Assembly: GCF_015351025.1 (NCBI RefSeq)
Contig: NZ_JADKRV010000002.1
Location: 1-64,000, forward strand
Origin: Curtobacterium sp. VKM Ac-1376
GTDB lineage: Bacteria; Actinomycetota; Actinomycetes; Actinomycetales; Microbacteriaceae
Reading direction: 5' to 3'
Length of the DNA stretch: 64,000 nucleotides
Below the pieces are notes generated by a model. That model did not search any database. It worked only from the letters and a program-made list of their open reading frames with translations, and had not been told where the DNA came from. Each line of letters begins with the position of its first letter. Within the stretch, counting starts at the first letter, position 1. Of the stretch, positions 19,645-27,191 are shown piece by piece. The position numbers were made by a program, and so were the translations under genes.

Positions 19645-20206
19645 TCACTCCGCCCGTCCCTCCGCCCCTCGATCCGGTGACCCGCACCGCCGCGCCGCCG
19701 GCCGCGACCACGAGCACGAGGTCCGGTCCGGGTCGCAGGACGGTCAGGGGCTGGACGGCGTCCTCGAACCACGCTGTTCCTGCGGCGACCTCGACGTCGA
19801 CGTCGAGGGGGTCCACCCGGAGCCCCCGGCCGTCGCGCTTCAGCACGGCCTCCTTGGCGGCCCACGTGGCGGCGAGGACGGTCGGGTCCCCGGCGGCACG
19901 ACGGAGTTCTCCGGCCGTGAACGCGTCGAGGGGCGCTGCGGCGACACGGGACACCCGCTCGACGTCGACCCCGAGGGGTCCGGGGCCGACCGCGATCGCG
20001 ACGACGCCCGGTGCGCGCGACAGGCTCACCCCCACGGCGGCGCCGGACACGCTCGCCCACGGACGGCCGTGGTCGGTCCCCGCGCAGTGCGGACAGACGC
20101 GCCCCGCGCGCACGGCCGACGTCTCGACACGGGTGGCCGACGCGACGGCGGCGACCAGGGCCTCCCGGTCGGCCGCGCGGTCAGGACCCGGCGTGCGCAG
20201 CGTCAC
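19628..20206 (-). CDS. 4'-phosphopantetheinyl transferase (Sfp type)
   Basis: Moves the phosphopantetheine arm of coenzyme A to a serine of carrier domains. Motifs are LGVDVERV (magnesium ligands D81 and E83) and WAAKEAVLK (115-123), with an early CPHCAGTDHGRPW that is common in actinobacterial members. At 192 residues it is slightly shorter than Sfp. The GTG at 20206 is the start. It is the likely activator of S541 in the synthetase encoded 2.4 kb away, though it may also serve other carrier proteins. A CTGGAGGCGCG half-element of the dispersed repeat lies just upstream (20217-20227). Confidence 0.9.
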   Translation of the reverse strand: MTLRTPGPDRAADREALVAAVASATRVETSAVRAGRVCPHCAGTDHGRPWASVSGAAVGVSLSRAPGVVAIAVGPGPLGVDVERVSRVAAAPLDAFTAGELRRAAGDPTVLAATWAAKEAVLKRDGRGLRVDPLDVDVEVAAGTAWFEDAVQPLTVLRPGPDLVLVVAAGGAAVRVTGSRGGGTGGVISGGA

Positions 20207-20278
20207 CAGGACGGTCTGGAGGCGCGGCGCAGCATCCGGGGTGGCCCCCGTCGGTGCCGTGGTCGCGCGCAGGGCGGA

Positions 20279-20482
20279 TCAGGCGTGCGTCAGCGCGATC
20301 AGCGCGACGTTCATGGTGCTGTAGAGCCCCTCGGAGCGGGTCGCCTGGCGAACCCGTCCGCGCAGGACCTCGTAGCGTCCGTCGTGCTCGTGCACGAAGC
20401 CGATCACACCCGTCGCCGGTGTCGACACCCGGTGGTAGCCGTCCTCGAGCGGGACGACCTCGGTGCTGGTGGTGCGTTCCAT
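20279..20482 (-). CDS. small protein of unknown function (67 residues)
   Basis: The ATG at 20482 has a strong binding site (AAGGGGAAG, 5 bases upstream) and opens a 67-residue frame. It has the look of a compact beta-strand protein, with DGYHRVSTPATGVIGFVHEH followed by RYEVLRGRVR, and no membrane helix or signal. I recognise no family. A further ATG 7 codons upstream overlaps the binding site and is less likely. It lies 72 bases upstream of the transferase gene on the same strand and is divergent from the TPM-domain gene. Confidence 0.65.
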   Translation of the reverse strand: MERTTSTEVVPLEDGYHRVSTPATGVIGFVHEHDGRYEVLRGRVRQATRSEGLYSTMNVALIALTHA

Positions 20483-20610
20483 CGTTCTTCCCCTTCCGTT
20501 CATCCTCGAACAGTGGCGCCAGCATACCCCGGTTGGGGGACAAGGCGTCCACAGCATCGACGGTCCCCAGCGTTCCCCGGGAGTCTGTCCGAACGCCCGC
20601 GGGGCCTGGA

Positions 20611-20616
20611 TAGACT
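20611..20616 (+). promoter_or_regulatory. possible -10 box of the TPM-pspA unit
   Basis: TAGACT within GGATAGACTCC, 75 bases before the ATG at 20691. It fits TANNNT; no clear -35 box. Confidence 0.3.
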
Positions 20617-20690
20617 CCGGGCGACAGCGCTCTCGTGGCGCGGTCCGGGGCGGTGCCACGGGGTACCGACCGGCGACGGACGGAGGACGG

Positions 20691-22691
20691 ATGCGAGCGG
20701 TCCAGCACGGATCGGGCACGGACGGATCGAGCGGGCACAGGGGGACAACGCGGCTGTGGAGCCGCGCGACGGCGGCCCTGGTCGCGATGCTGATCGTCCT
20801 GGCTCCGGCAGCGACCGCCCGCGCCACGGCGCCCGTCGACCTGGGCGGCGCGTACGTCCTCGACGAGGCCGGCGTGCTCAGTTCGTCGGAACAGGCGCAG
20901 GTCGAGCAGGCCGTGCAGGACCTCTACTCCGAGACCCAGACCCAGCTCTTCGTCGTCTTCGTGCCCTCGTTCACCGACCCCGGCGACCACACCGAGTGGG
21001 GCGGGGCCGTGCTCGAGCAGAACCAGATCGACACCGACGGGATCCTGCTCTCGGTCGCCGTCGACGAGCGCAACTACGACGTGCAGCAGACGAACGAGAC
21101 CGCCATCTCCGAGTCCGACGTGCAGAACGCGGTGAACGACGCCCTGCTCCCCGAGCTCAAGCAGAGCGACTGGTCCGGCGCCGCTGTCGCGTTCGCCGAC
21201 GGGCTGACACAGTCGCAGGCCCCGGTGGACCTCACCTGGCTGTGGATCCTGCTGCTCGTCGTGGTCGTCGGGCTGATCGTCGTCGTCCTGGTCGTCCGCA
21301 CCCGCAACAAGCGCCGCACCGCAGCGGCCACCCGGGCGCAGGAAGCCTCGCTCGCCGACCTCGAACGCACCGCCGGCGGCGCGCTCGTCACCATCGACGA
21401 CGAGCTCCGTACCGCCGAGCAAGAGGTCGGGTTCGCGAGCGCGCAGTTCGGCCCCGACGCCGCCAAGCCCTTCGCCGACGCCGTGCAGGCCGCGCAGCGC
21501 GAGGTCCGCAAGGCCTTCACGATCCGCCAGCAGCTCGACGACGAGATCCCGGACTCCCCACAGCAGCGTGCCGAGTGGGCCGACCAGATCATCGCGATCT
21601 GCGAGCGAGCCCACGCCGCGATCGAGGAGCAGACCGAGGCGTTCGACCAGCTCCGCTCGCTCGAGGACGGCGTCGAGGACGCCGCCGCGTCGCTCGCCCA
21701 GGCCGTGGCCGCCGCACCGGCATCGGTCGGTGCCGCTGCGGCCGCCCTCGACCGCGTCCGCGCCCGGTACACCGGCCGGACGCTCGCGACGGTCGCCGAC
21801 AACGTCGACCAGGCACATCAGGTGCTCGCCTACGCGACCGAACGCTCGAACGCCGCGACCGCGTCCATCGCCGCCGGCGAGAAGGGCGAGGCCGTCGTGG
21901 CCGTGCGGGACGCCCAGCACGCCCTCGCGCAGGTGCAGCAGCTCACCGACGGCGCCCTCGCCGCCGAGAACTCCTTCACCGAGGCGACAGCCCGCGCCGA
22001 GGCGATGCGCATCGACATCGAGGGCGACGTCGCCGCCGCCCGCACCCTGCGCGCCAGCGGCCCGGACCTCGCCGCGGCGGTGACCCGTGCTGAGGCCGTG
22101 CTGCGGCAGGGCCTCGACCCGAAGGACCCCGTCGCGGCCGTCGACGCCCTGACCCGCGCGAACACCGAGATCGACCAGGCGATCGCCGCCGCGCGCGGTG
22201 CCGAGGAGCAGCGCCGACGAGCCGCCAAGGCCATCGACGAGGCCCTGCGGGACGCCCGCACGCGGATCAGCCAGGCCCGCGACTACATCTCACTGCACCG
22301 CGGTGCCATCGGCCCCACCGCACGCACACGGTTGTCCGAGGCCGAGCGCGCCTTCGACGATGCCGTGCACTTCGCCGCCACCGATCCCGGGCAGGCGCTC
22401 AACGCGGCCCGCGCGGCCGAGCAGTACGCCGCAGCAGCGATGGACGCCGCGAACGACGACCTGGGCGGCTGGGGCGGCCAGAGCGGCGGCGGGGGCGGCG
22501 GCGCGCAGCTGGGCGGGCTCGTCACCGGCATCGTCCTCGGCGGACTGCTCGGGGGTCGCGGCGGCAGCTTCGGCGGGGGCTCCTTCGGGGGCGGCGGCTT
22601 CGGCGGAGGCGGCGGCTTCTCCGGCGGTGGCGGCTTCGGCGGGGGCGGGGGCGGGGGCGGCGGCGGCTTCTCCGGCGGCGGCCGCTTCTGA
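20691..22691 (+). CDS. TPM-domain membrane protein with coiled coil and glycine-rich tail
   Basis: A 666-residue envelope protein. Residues 1-47 hold a signal sequence, and about 50-175 a TPM domain (AYVLDEAGVLSSSEQAQVEQ, then TQTQLFVVFVPSF), known from photosystem repair proteins and some phosphatases. A membrane helix at about 181-203 is followed by roughly 380 residues of Ala/Glu/Arg-rich coiled coil. The last 65 residues are nearly all Gly, Ser and Phe in GGGGFGGG-type repeats ending GGGRF. Such glycine tails are common in TPM proteins and may self-associate. It is followed after 78 bases by pspA, a recurring pair that suggests membrane stress repair. GGAGGACGG precedes the ATG at 20691 and fixes the start. 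Confidence 0.88.
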   Translation: MRAVQHGSGTDGSSGHRGTTRLWSRATAALVAMLIVLAPAATARATAPVDLGGAYVLDEAGVLSSSEQAQVEQAVQDLYSETQTQLFVVFVPSFTDPGDHTEWGGAVLEQNQIDTDGILLSVAVDERNYDVQQTNETAISESDVQNAVNDALLPELKQSDWSGAAVAFADGLTQSQAPVDLTWLWILLLVVVVGLIVVVLVVRTRNKRRTAAATRAQEASLADLERTAGGALVTIDDELRTAEQEVGFASAQFGPDAAKPFADAVQAAQREVRKAFTIRQQLDDEIPDSPQQRAEWADQIIAICERAHAAIEEQTEAFDQLRSLEDGVEDAAASLAQAVAAAPASVGAAAAALDRVRARYTGRTLATVADNVDQAHQVLAYATERSNAATASIAAGEKGEAVVAVRDAQHALAQVQQLTDGALAAENSFTEATARAEAMRIDIEGDVAAARTLRASGPDLAAAVTRAEAVLRQGLDPKDPVAAVDALTRANTEIDQAIAAARGAEEQRRRAAKAIDEALRDARTRISQARDYISLHRGAIGPTARTRLSEAERAFDDAVHFAATDPGQALNAARAAEQYAAAAMDAANDDLGGWGGQSGGGGGGAQLGGLVTGIVLGGLLGGRGGSFGGGSFGGGGFGGGGGFSGGGGFGGGGGGGGGGFSGGGRF

Positions 22692-22769
22692 CAGATCGCC
22701 CTTCCCTCCCCAGAGCAGACACGACCCGACCAACTCCCCTCCACAGGACTTCCACGAAAGGGAACAGCA

Positions 22770-23495
22770 ATGGCAAAGCAGACCATCTTCGGGCGCATCT
22801 CGACCCTCCTGCGCGCGAACATCAACCAGCTCATCGACGACGCCGAGGACCCGCAGAAGATGCTGGACCAGCTCGTGCGTGACTACACGAACAACATCGC
22901 CGACGCGAAGACCGCGATCGCCCAGACCATCGGCCACGTGCGCCTGCTCGAGCAGGACCACGAAGAGGACAAGAAGGCCGCGGTCGAGTGGGGCCAGAAG
23001 GCCGCGAACGCCTCCGCCGCCGCCGACAAGTACCGTGCCGAGGGCAAGGCGTCCGAGGCGGACAAGTTCGACAACCTGGCGAAGATCGCGATCGGCAGGC
23101 AGATCGCCGCCGAGCAGGAGGTCAAGGACGCCGAGCCGAACCTGGCATCGCAGAACGAATCCGTCGAGAAGCTCAAGGCCGGACTCGCCGGCATGGAGCA
23201 GAAGCTCGAGCAGCTCCGCGCCAAGCGCGACAACCTCGTCGCCCGCTCGAAGACCGCCGAGGCGCAGTCCCGTGTCAACGACGCGCTCGGCAACATCGAC
23301 GTGCTCGACCCGACGAGCGACCTCGGCCGCTTCGAGGAGAAGGTCCGTCGGGAAGAGGCGAAGGTCCTCGGCCAGCAGGAGCTGCAGTCGTCGAGCCTCG
23401 ATGCCCAGTTCGAGAGCCTCGAGGACGTCGGCAAGGACGCCGAGGTCGAGGCACGGCTCGCCGCCCTCAAGTCGGGCGGATCGTCGAGCATCTGA
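22770..23495 (+). CDS. pspA: PspA/IM30 family membrane-stress protein
   Basis: A 241-residue, almost entirely helical protein starting MAKQTIFGRISTLLRANINQ, the typical amphipathic first helix, followed by long coiled coils with alternating Glu, Lys and Ala. PspA/IM30 proteins form ESCRT-III-like rings that hold damaged membranes. It is slightly longer than the 222-residue E. coli protein. GAAAGGGAACAGCA before the ATG is a clear binding site. No PspF or other Psp regulator is nearby; the partner is the upstream TPM protein. Confidence 0.93.
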   Translation: MAKQTIFGRISTLLRANINQLIDDAEDPQKMLDQLVRDYTNNIADAKTAIAQTIGHVRLLEQDHEEDKKAAVEWGQKAANASAAADKYRAEGKASEADKFDNLAKIAIGRQIAAEQEVKDAEPNLASQNESVEKLKAGLAGMEQKLEQLRAKRDNLVARSKTAEAQSRVNDALGNIDVLDPTSDLGRFEEKVRREEAKVLGQQELQSSSLDAQFESLEDVGKDAEVEARLAALKSGGSSSI

Positions 23496-23539
23496 CGACG
23501 ACCCTGACGACGCCGGACCCCAGCTGACAGACTGAGACG

Positions 23540-24361
23540 ATGCAGTTCCTCGTGGTCGGTCAGTGGCAGGGTTCGGCGTCGTCGCGCGCGATGCGTCTCG
23601 GGGACGGAGCGTCGGCCATCGCCGCGGACCTCCCCCGGGCGTCGACCACCGTGATCGAGGTGCCCGCGGGCGCGGGTGATCGGATCGAGACCGCCGTCGC
23701 GCGCTACACCTCGGTGCTGGCCGTCGCCGAACGGGTCGCCGAGGAGACCGCCGTCGCGACCGAACCCGTGCTCGTCGTCGGCGGGGACGGGGCGAGCGTC
23801 CTCGGCGCGACCTCCGGCGTCGGGCCGGACACCGCTTTCGTGCGCATCTCCGGCTCCAGCGGCTACCGCGCCCTGAACCGTGCGCAGCCCGTCGCCGCCG
23901 AGACCGCCGCGCTGCGGATCCTCGTCGACCGGCCCGCGGAGCTCTTCCCCGCGCTGCGGGTACTGCCCGCGTCCTCCGTCGTCGTCGCCGGCGTGCGGGG
24001 GGTCGAGGACGCCGAACGCGCCGCGCTCGACCGTGCCGGCGTGACGCACCTCGACGTCGACGCCGCCACACCGGACGCCCTCGCCGCAGCGGTGGACGCC
24101 ACCGGGGCGACCTCGGTCTTCGTCCACGTGGACCTCGACGTCCTCGACCCGTCCGAGGTGGACGGCCTGCTCGAGCCCGTGCCGTTCGGCCTCGACGGCG
24201 CCGGGCTCGTCGAGCGCATCCAGGCCGCGGCACGCGGCCGGCGCCTTGCGGGCGCGGCGCTCACCGGCTTCGCGCCCGTCGACCCGGACCGGGCAGTGGA
24301 CGACCTCGGCGTGATCCTGCGCGTCGTCGGGGCGTTGACCAGCGCCTCCCGGCTCGTCTGA
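23540..24361 (+). CDS. arginase-fold protein with an incomplete metal site
   Basis: A 273-residue protein of the ureohydrolase superfamily. The C-terminal metal motif is intact: VFVHVDLDVLDPSEVDGL carries the two Asp of the SxDxDxxDP signature. The other two signatures are changed. GGDHS reads GGDGAS near residue 80, so the metal-binding His is gone, and the DAHxD motif expected about 25 residues later is absent (FVRISGSSGYRAL). A two-manganese arginase or agmatinase reaction is therefore unlikely. It could bind one metal, do another reaction, or be a regulatory or structural remnant. It follows pspA by 44 bases on the same strand without a strong binding site of its own. Confidence 0.8.
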   Translation: MQFLVVGQWQGSASSRAMRLGDGASAIAADLPRASTTVIEVPAGAGDRIETAVARYTSVLAVAERVAEETAVATEPVLVVGGDGASVLGATSGVGPDTAFVRISGSSGYRALNRAQPVAAETAALRILVDRPAELFPALRVLPASSVVVAGVRGVEDAERAALDRAGVTHLDVDAATPDALAAAVDATGATSVFVHVDLDVLDPSEVDGLLEPVPFGLDGAGLVERIQAAARGRRLAGAALTGFAPVDPDRAVDDLGVILRVVGALTSASRLV

Positions 24362-24382
24362 GCGCGCACTCGGCGCCACCGA

Positions 24383-24445
24383 CGGACGCCCTACCGGTCC
24401 CGGCGGACCCCCTACCGGTCCCGGCGGACCCCCTGCCGGTCCGCG
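24383..24445. repeat. three tandem 21-bp repeats before the reductase promoter
   Basis: Units at 24383-24403, 24404-24424 and 24425-24445 follow the pattern CGGACCCCCTACCGGTCCCGG; the first differs by one base and the third by a few. Each centres on ACCGGT or GCCGGT, and 21 bases is two helical turns, so the cores face the same side of the DNA. The array ends exactly at the -10 box of the next gene. Confidence 0.8.
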
Positions 24446-24451
24446 TACGCT
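24446..24451 (+). promoter_or_regulatory. -10 box of the flavin reductase gene, leaderless start
   Basis: TACGCT, then 7 bases, then the ATG at 24459. It touches the tandem repeat array, so repeats 2 and 3 cover the -35 region. Confidence 0.55.
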
Positions 24452-24458
24452 CAGCAGC

Positions 24459-25862
24459 ATGACGGACTACGACCTCATCGTGATCGGAGCCGGCGCAGTC
24501 GGCGAGAACGTGGCGGACTCCGCCAGGAAGCGCGGCCTGTCGGTCGCGATCGTGGAGGCCGAGCTCGTCGGTGGTGAGTGCTCGTACTGGGCGTGCATGC
24601 CCTCGAAGGCACTCCTCCGCAGCGGACACGCGCTCGCCGCTGCCGAGCGGCTCGACGGCGCGAAGCAGGCCGTCACCGGCTCGCTCGACGCCGCGCACGT
24701 GCTCGCCCGACGCAACTCCTTCACCTCGAACTGGAAGGACGACAGCCAGGTGTCCTGGCTCGAGTCCGCCGGCATCGACCTCATCCGCGGCCACGCCCGC
24801 CTCACCGGGCCGAAGACGATCGAGGTCGACGGCGAGACGCACACCGCCCGCGCTGCCGTCGCGATCGTCACCGGGTCCCTGCACGCGCTGCCCCCGGTCC
24901 CGGGACTCGCCGAGGCGCAGCCGTGGGGCACCCGCGAGGGCACGAGCGCGCAGCAGGTCCCCGAGAGCCTGCTCGTCATCGGCGGCGGCGTGTCCGGCTC
25001 CGAGCTCGCGACCGCGTGGGCGTCCCTCGGCGCGAAGGTCACCCTCGTCGCGCGGCACGGCCTGCTCGGCGGCATGGAGCCCTTCGCCGGTGAACTCGTC
25101 GCCGACTCCCTGCGCGTGCTCGGCGTCGACGTCCGCACCGGCGTGAACCCGGTCCGGGTCGACCGCGACGAGCACGGCCTGGTCACGACGGAACTCGACG
25201 ACGGCACGACCGTGATCACGAGCGAGGTGCTCGCCGCCACCGGTCGTGCCCCGCACACCCGTGACCTCGGGCTCGAGACCGTCGGGCTGACCCCCGGCGA
25301 GTGGCTCGACGTCGACGACACCATGCTCGTGCACGGCACCGACTGGCTGTACGCCGTGGGCGACGTGAACCACCGCGTGCTCCTCACCCACCAGGGCAAG
25401 TACCAGGCGCGTGCCGCGGGCGAGGCGATCGCCGCCCGTCACCAGGGCACGCCGCTGCACACCGAGCCGTGGGGCGCGCACGTCGCGACCGCCGACCACG
25501 CCGCCTCACCCCAGGTGACGTTCACCGACCCCGAGGTGGCGAGCGTCGGCCTGACCGAGGCGAAGGCCCGCGAGCAGGGGCTGAACGTCCGCGCGGTCGA
25601 GTACGACCTCGGTGCCGTCGCCGGGTCGTCCCTGCAGGCTGACGGCTACACGGGCCGGGCGAAGATGGTCGTCGACGAGGACCGCGGGGTCGTCGTGGGC
25701 GTCACGTTCGTCGGCCAGGACGTCGCCGAGATGCTGCACGGAGCCACGGTCGCCGTCGTGGGCGAGGTGCCGATCGGCCGCCTCTGGCACGCGGTGCCGG
25801 CGTACCCGACGATGAACGAGGTCTGGCTGCGCCTGCTCGAGACGTACGGCCGACCGGCCTGA
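24459..25862 (+). CDS. class I pyridine nucleotide-disulfide oxidoreductase, atypical
   Basis: A 467-residue flavoprotein of the lipoamide dehydrogenase/mercuric reductase family. The FAD loop is DLIVIGAGAVGENVA, the NAD(P) loop is VIGGGVSGSELA, and the second FAD motif is WLYAVGDVN. The redox-active pair is present as CSYWAC (C-x4-C) in GGECSYWACMPSK. The C-terminal motif that is normally HPTxxE reads AYPTMNE, so the acid-base His is replaced by Tyr; full lipoamide or glutathione chemistry is therefore doubtful. Many actinobacterial genomes have such a paralogue, often just called an NAD(P)/FAD-dependent oxidoreductase. A leaderless start behind a tandem repeat array points to regulation. 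The next gene begins 2 bases after its stop. Confidence 0.9.
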   Translation: MTDYDLIVIGAGAVGENVADSARKRGLSVAIVEAELVGGECSYWACMPSKALLRSGHALAAAERLDGAKQAVTGSLDAAHVLARRNSFTSNWKDDSQVSWLESAGIDLIRGHARLTGPKTIEVDGETHTARAAVAIVTGSLHALPPVPGLAEAQPWGTREGTSAQQVPESLLVIGGGVSGSELATAWASLGAKVTLVARHGLLGGMEPFAGELVADSLRVLGVDVRTGVNPVRVDRDEHGLVTTELDDGTTVITSEVLAATGRAPHTRDLGLETVGLTPGEWLDVDDTMLVHGTDWLYAVGDVNHRVLLTHQGKYQARAAGEAIAARHQGTPLHTEPWGAHVATADHAASPQVTFTDPEVASVGLTEAKAREQGLNVRAVEYDLGAVAGSSLQADGYTGRAKMVVDEDRGVVVGVTFVGQDVAEMLHGATVAVVGEVPIGRLWHAVPAYPTMNEVWLRLLETYGRPA

Positions 25863-25864
25863 GC

Positions 25865-26221
25865 GTGCGCAACCCGCTGGTCGACTCCCCCGTGTCCCGC
25901 GCGGGGTGGGCGTTCGCGACGGCCGTGGGGCTGGCCGTGGGCGTCCCCCTGTCGACGGGAGCCGTCCGGGTGGTCGACGGACTCGTGGTCTGCACGGGGC
26001 TGCCGCGCTGGGTCTTCCGGCGCGGCGGCACCTGCGTCGGCTCGGTCTACCTCACCCGCGACAACGACGGCCCCCGGGTGCTCCGGCACGAGCGGGTGCA
26101 CGTCGAGCAGTGGCGGCGGTACGGCATGCTCATGCCGCTGCTGTACGCCCTGGCCGGGCAGGACCCGCTGCGCAACCGCTTCGAGGTCGAGGCCGGTCTG
26201 GAGGACGGCGGCTACCGCTGA
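25865..26221 (+). CDS. small HExxH-containing protein of unknown function
   Basis: A 118-residue protein from a GTG 2 bases after the reductase stop, so co-transcribed. It has a hydrophobic stretch near residues 14-32, an LPRWVFRRGGTCVGSVYLT strand region and LRHERVHVEQWRRYG. HERVH fits the zinc-protease motif HExxH, and the second helix YGMLMPLLYALAGQDPLRN is hydrophobic. Homologues in actinobacteria are often labelled Fe-S oxidoreductase without evidence; only one Cys pair is present, so I do not support that. A zincin-like fold is possible, with no downstream third ligand that I can fix. Confidence 0.75.
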   Translation: MRNPLVDSPVSRAGWAFATAVGLAVGVPLSTGAVRVVDGLVVCTGLPRWVFRRGGTCVGSVYLTRDNDGPRVLRHERVHVEQWRRYGMLMPLLYALAGQDPLRNRFEVEAGLEDGGYR

Positions 26222-26294
26222 CGCGTGCCCGCCTGACGGGCGCGGAGCTCGTGTCGCGGGTGGTCGAGGTCGCTCGACACGCCGCGTACGCGTC

Positions 26295-26355
26295 GCCGAG
26301 GTCGCACGAAGCGCCGTCCGGACGTCAGTCGGGCGGCAGTTCGTGCGACCTCGGC
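26295..26355. terminator. long hairpin between convergent genes
   Basis: A perfect 16-base inverted repeat: GCCGAGGTCGCACGAA at 26295-26310 and its complement at 26340-26355, with a loop that can itself pair (GCCGTCC with GGGCGGC). It sits between the HExxH gene and the convergent ABC ATPase gene and would end transcription from both sides. The rest of the 151-base gap shows no gene. Confidence 0.7.
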
Positions 26356-26372
26356 GCGCGCGGCCGGGCGCG

Positions 26373-27191
26373 TCAGGCGGCGCGGCGGCGCGGGACGACG
26401 AGGGGCGTGCCCGTCTCGGGGTCGGGGACGACCACGCACGGCAGGCCGAAGACGTCCTCGACGAGGTCCGCGGTGAGCACCGACGCCGAGGCCCCTGATG
26501 CCACGATCGACCCGCTGCGCATCGCGATGACGTGGGTGGCGTACCGCGCAGCCTGGTTCAGGTCGTGCAGCACCGCCACGACCGTGCGACCGGCGGCGTG
26601 CAGCGCGGAGGCCAGCTCGAGCACGTCGTACTGGTGCGCGATGTCGAGGAACGTCGTCGGCTCGTCGAGCAGCACGATGTCGGTCTGCTGCGCCAGCACC
26701 ATCGCGATCCAGACCCGCTGCCGCTGCCCGCCGGACAGCTCGTCGACGCTCCGATCGGCGAGCGACACCGTGTCGGTCTGCTCCAGCGCGGCCTGCACGG
26801 CCTGCCGGTCGGACCCGGACGACGGGTGCAGCAGGTCCTGGTGCGGGAACCGGCCCCGGGACACGAGATCACGCACGGTGATGCCGTCCGGGGCGATCGG
26901 GGTCTGCGGGAGCATGCCGACCCGCCGGGCGACGGCCTTCGGGCGGTACGAGTCGATCGGCGCCCCGTCGAGGAACACGGTGCCGGCACGCGGCTTCAGC
27001 GTCCGCGCGAAGGACTTCAGCAGCGTCGACTTGCCACAGGCGTTCGGCCCGACGATGACCGTCAACTCACCGTCGGGGATGTCGACGTCGAGCGTGTCCA
27101 CCACGACCCGGTCGTCGTACGCCAGGGTCAACCCGCGGGCCCCCAGCGCCGTGGTCGGGACCGGACCGAACGCGGAGCCCGCGGTCGGCAT
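26373..27191 (-). CDS. iron-siderophore ABC transporter ATP-binding protein
   Basis: A 272-residue ATPase of the FepC/FecE family: Walker A GPNACGKST, signature LSGGQRQRVWIAMVL, Walker B IVLLDEPTTFLD and switch His in AVLHDLNQAARYA. The ATG at 27191 overlaps the stop of the upstream siderophore-interacting protein gene (ATGA), so both are expressed together under the iron box at 28103. No permease or binding protein for it is in the window, so it must work with partners coded elsewhere. It is named from sequence pattern; the cargo is most likely a ferric siderophore. Confidence 0.92.
   Translation of the reverse strand: MPTAGSAFGPVPTTALGARGLTLAYDDRVVVDTLDVDIPDGELTVIVGPNACGKSTLLKSFARTLKPRAGTVFLDGAPIDSYRPKAVARRVGMLPQTPIAPDGITVRDLVSRGRFPHQDLLHPSSGSDRQAVQAALEQTDTVSLADRSVDELSGGQRQRVWIAMVLAQQTDIVLLDEPTTFLDIAHQYDVLELASALHAAGRTVVAVLHDLNQAARYATHVIAMRSGSIVASGASASVLTADLVEDVFGLPCVVVPDPETGTPLVVPRRRAA

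Noticed and set aside
24383-24445. CRISPR-like array
   Set aside because: The three 21-base units are directly joined with no spacers and there are no cas genes in the window.
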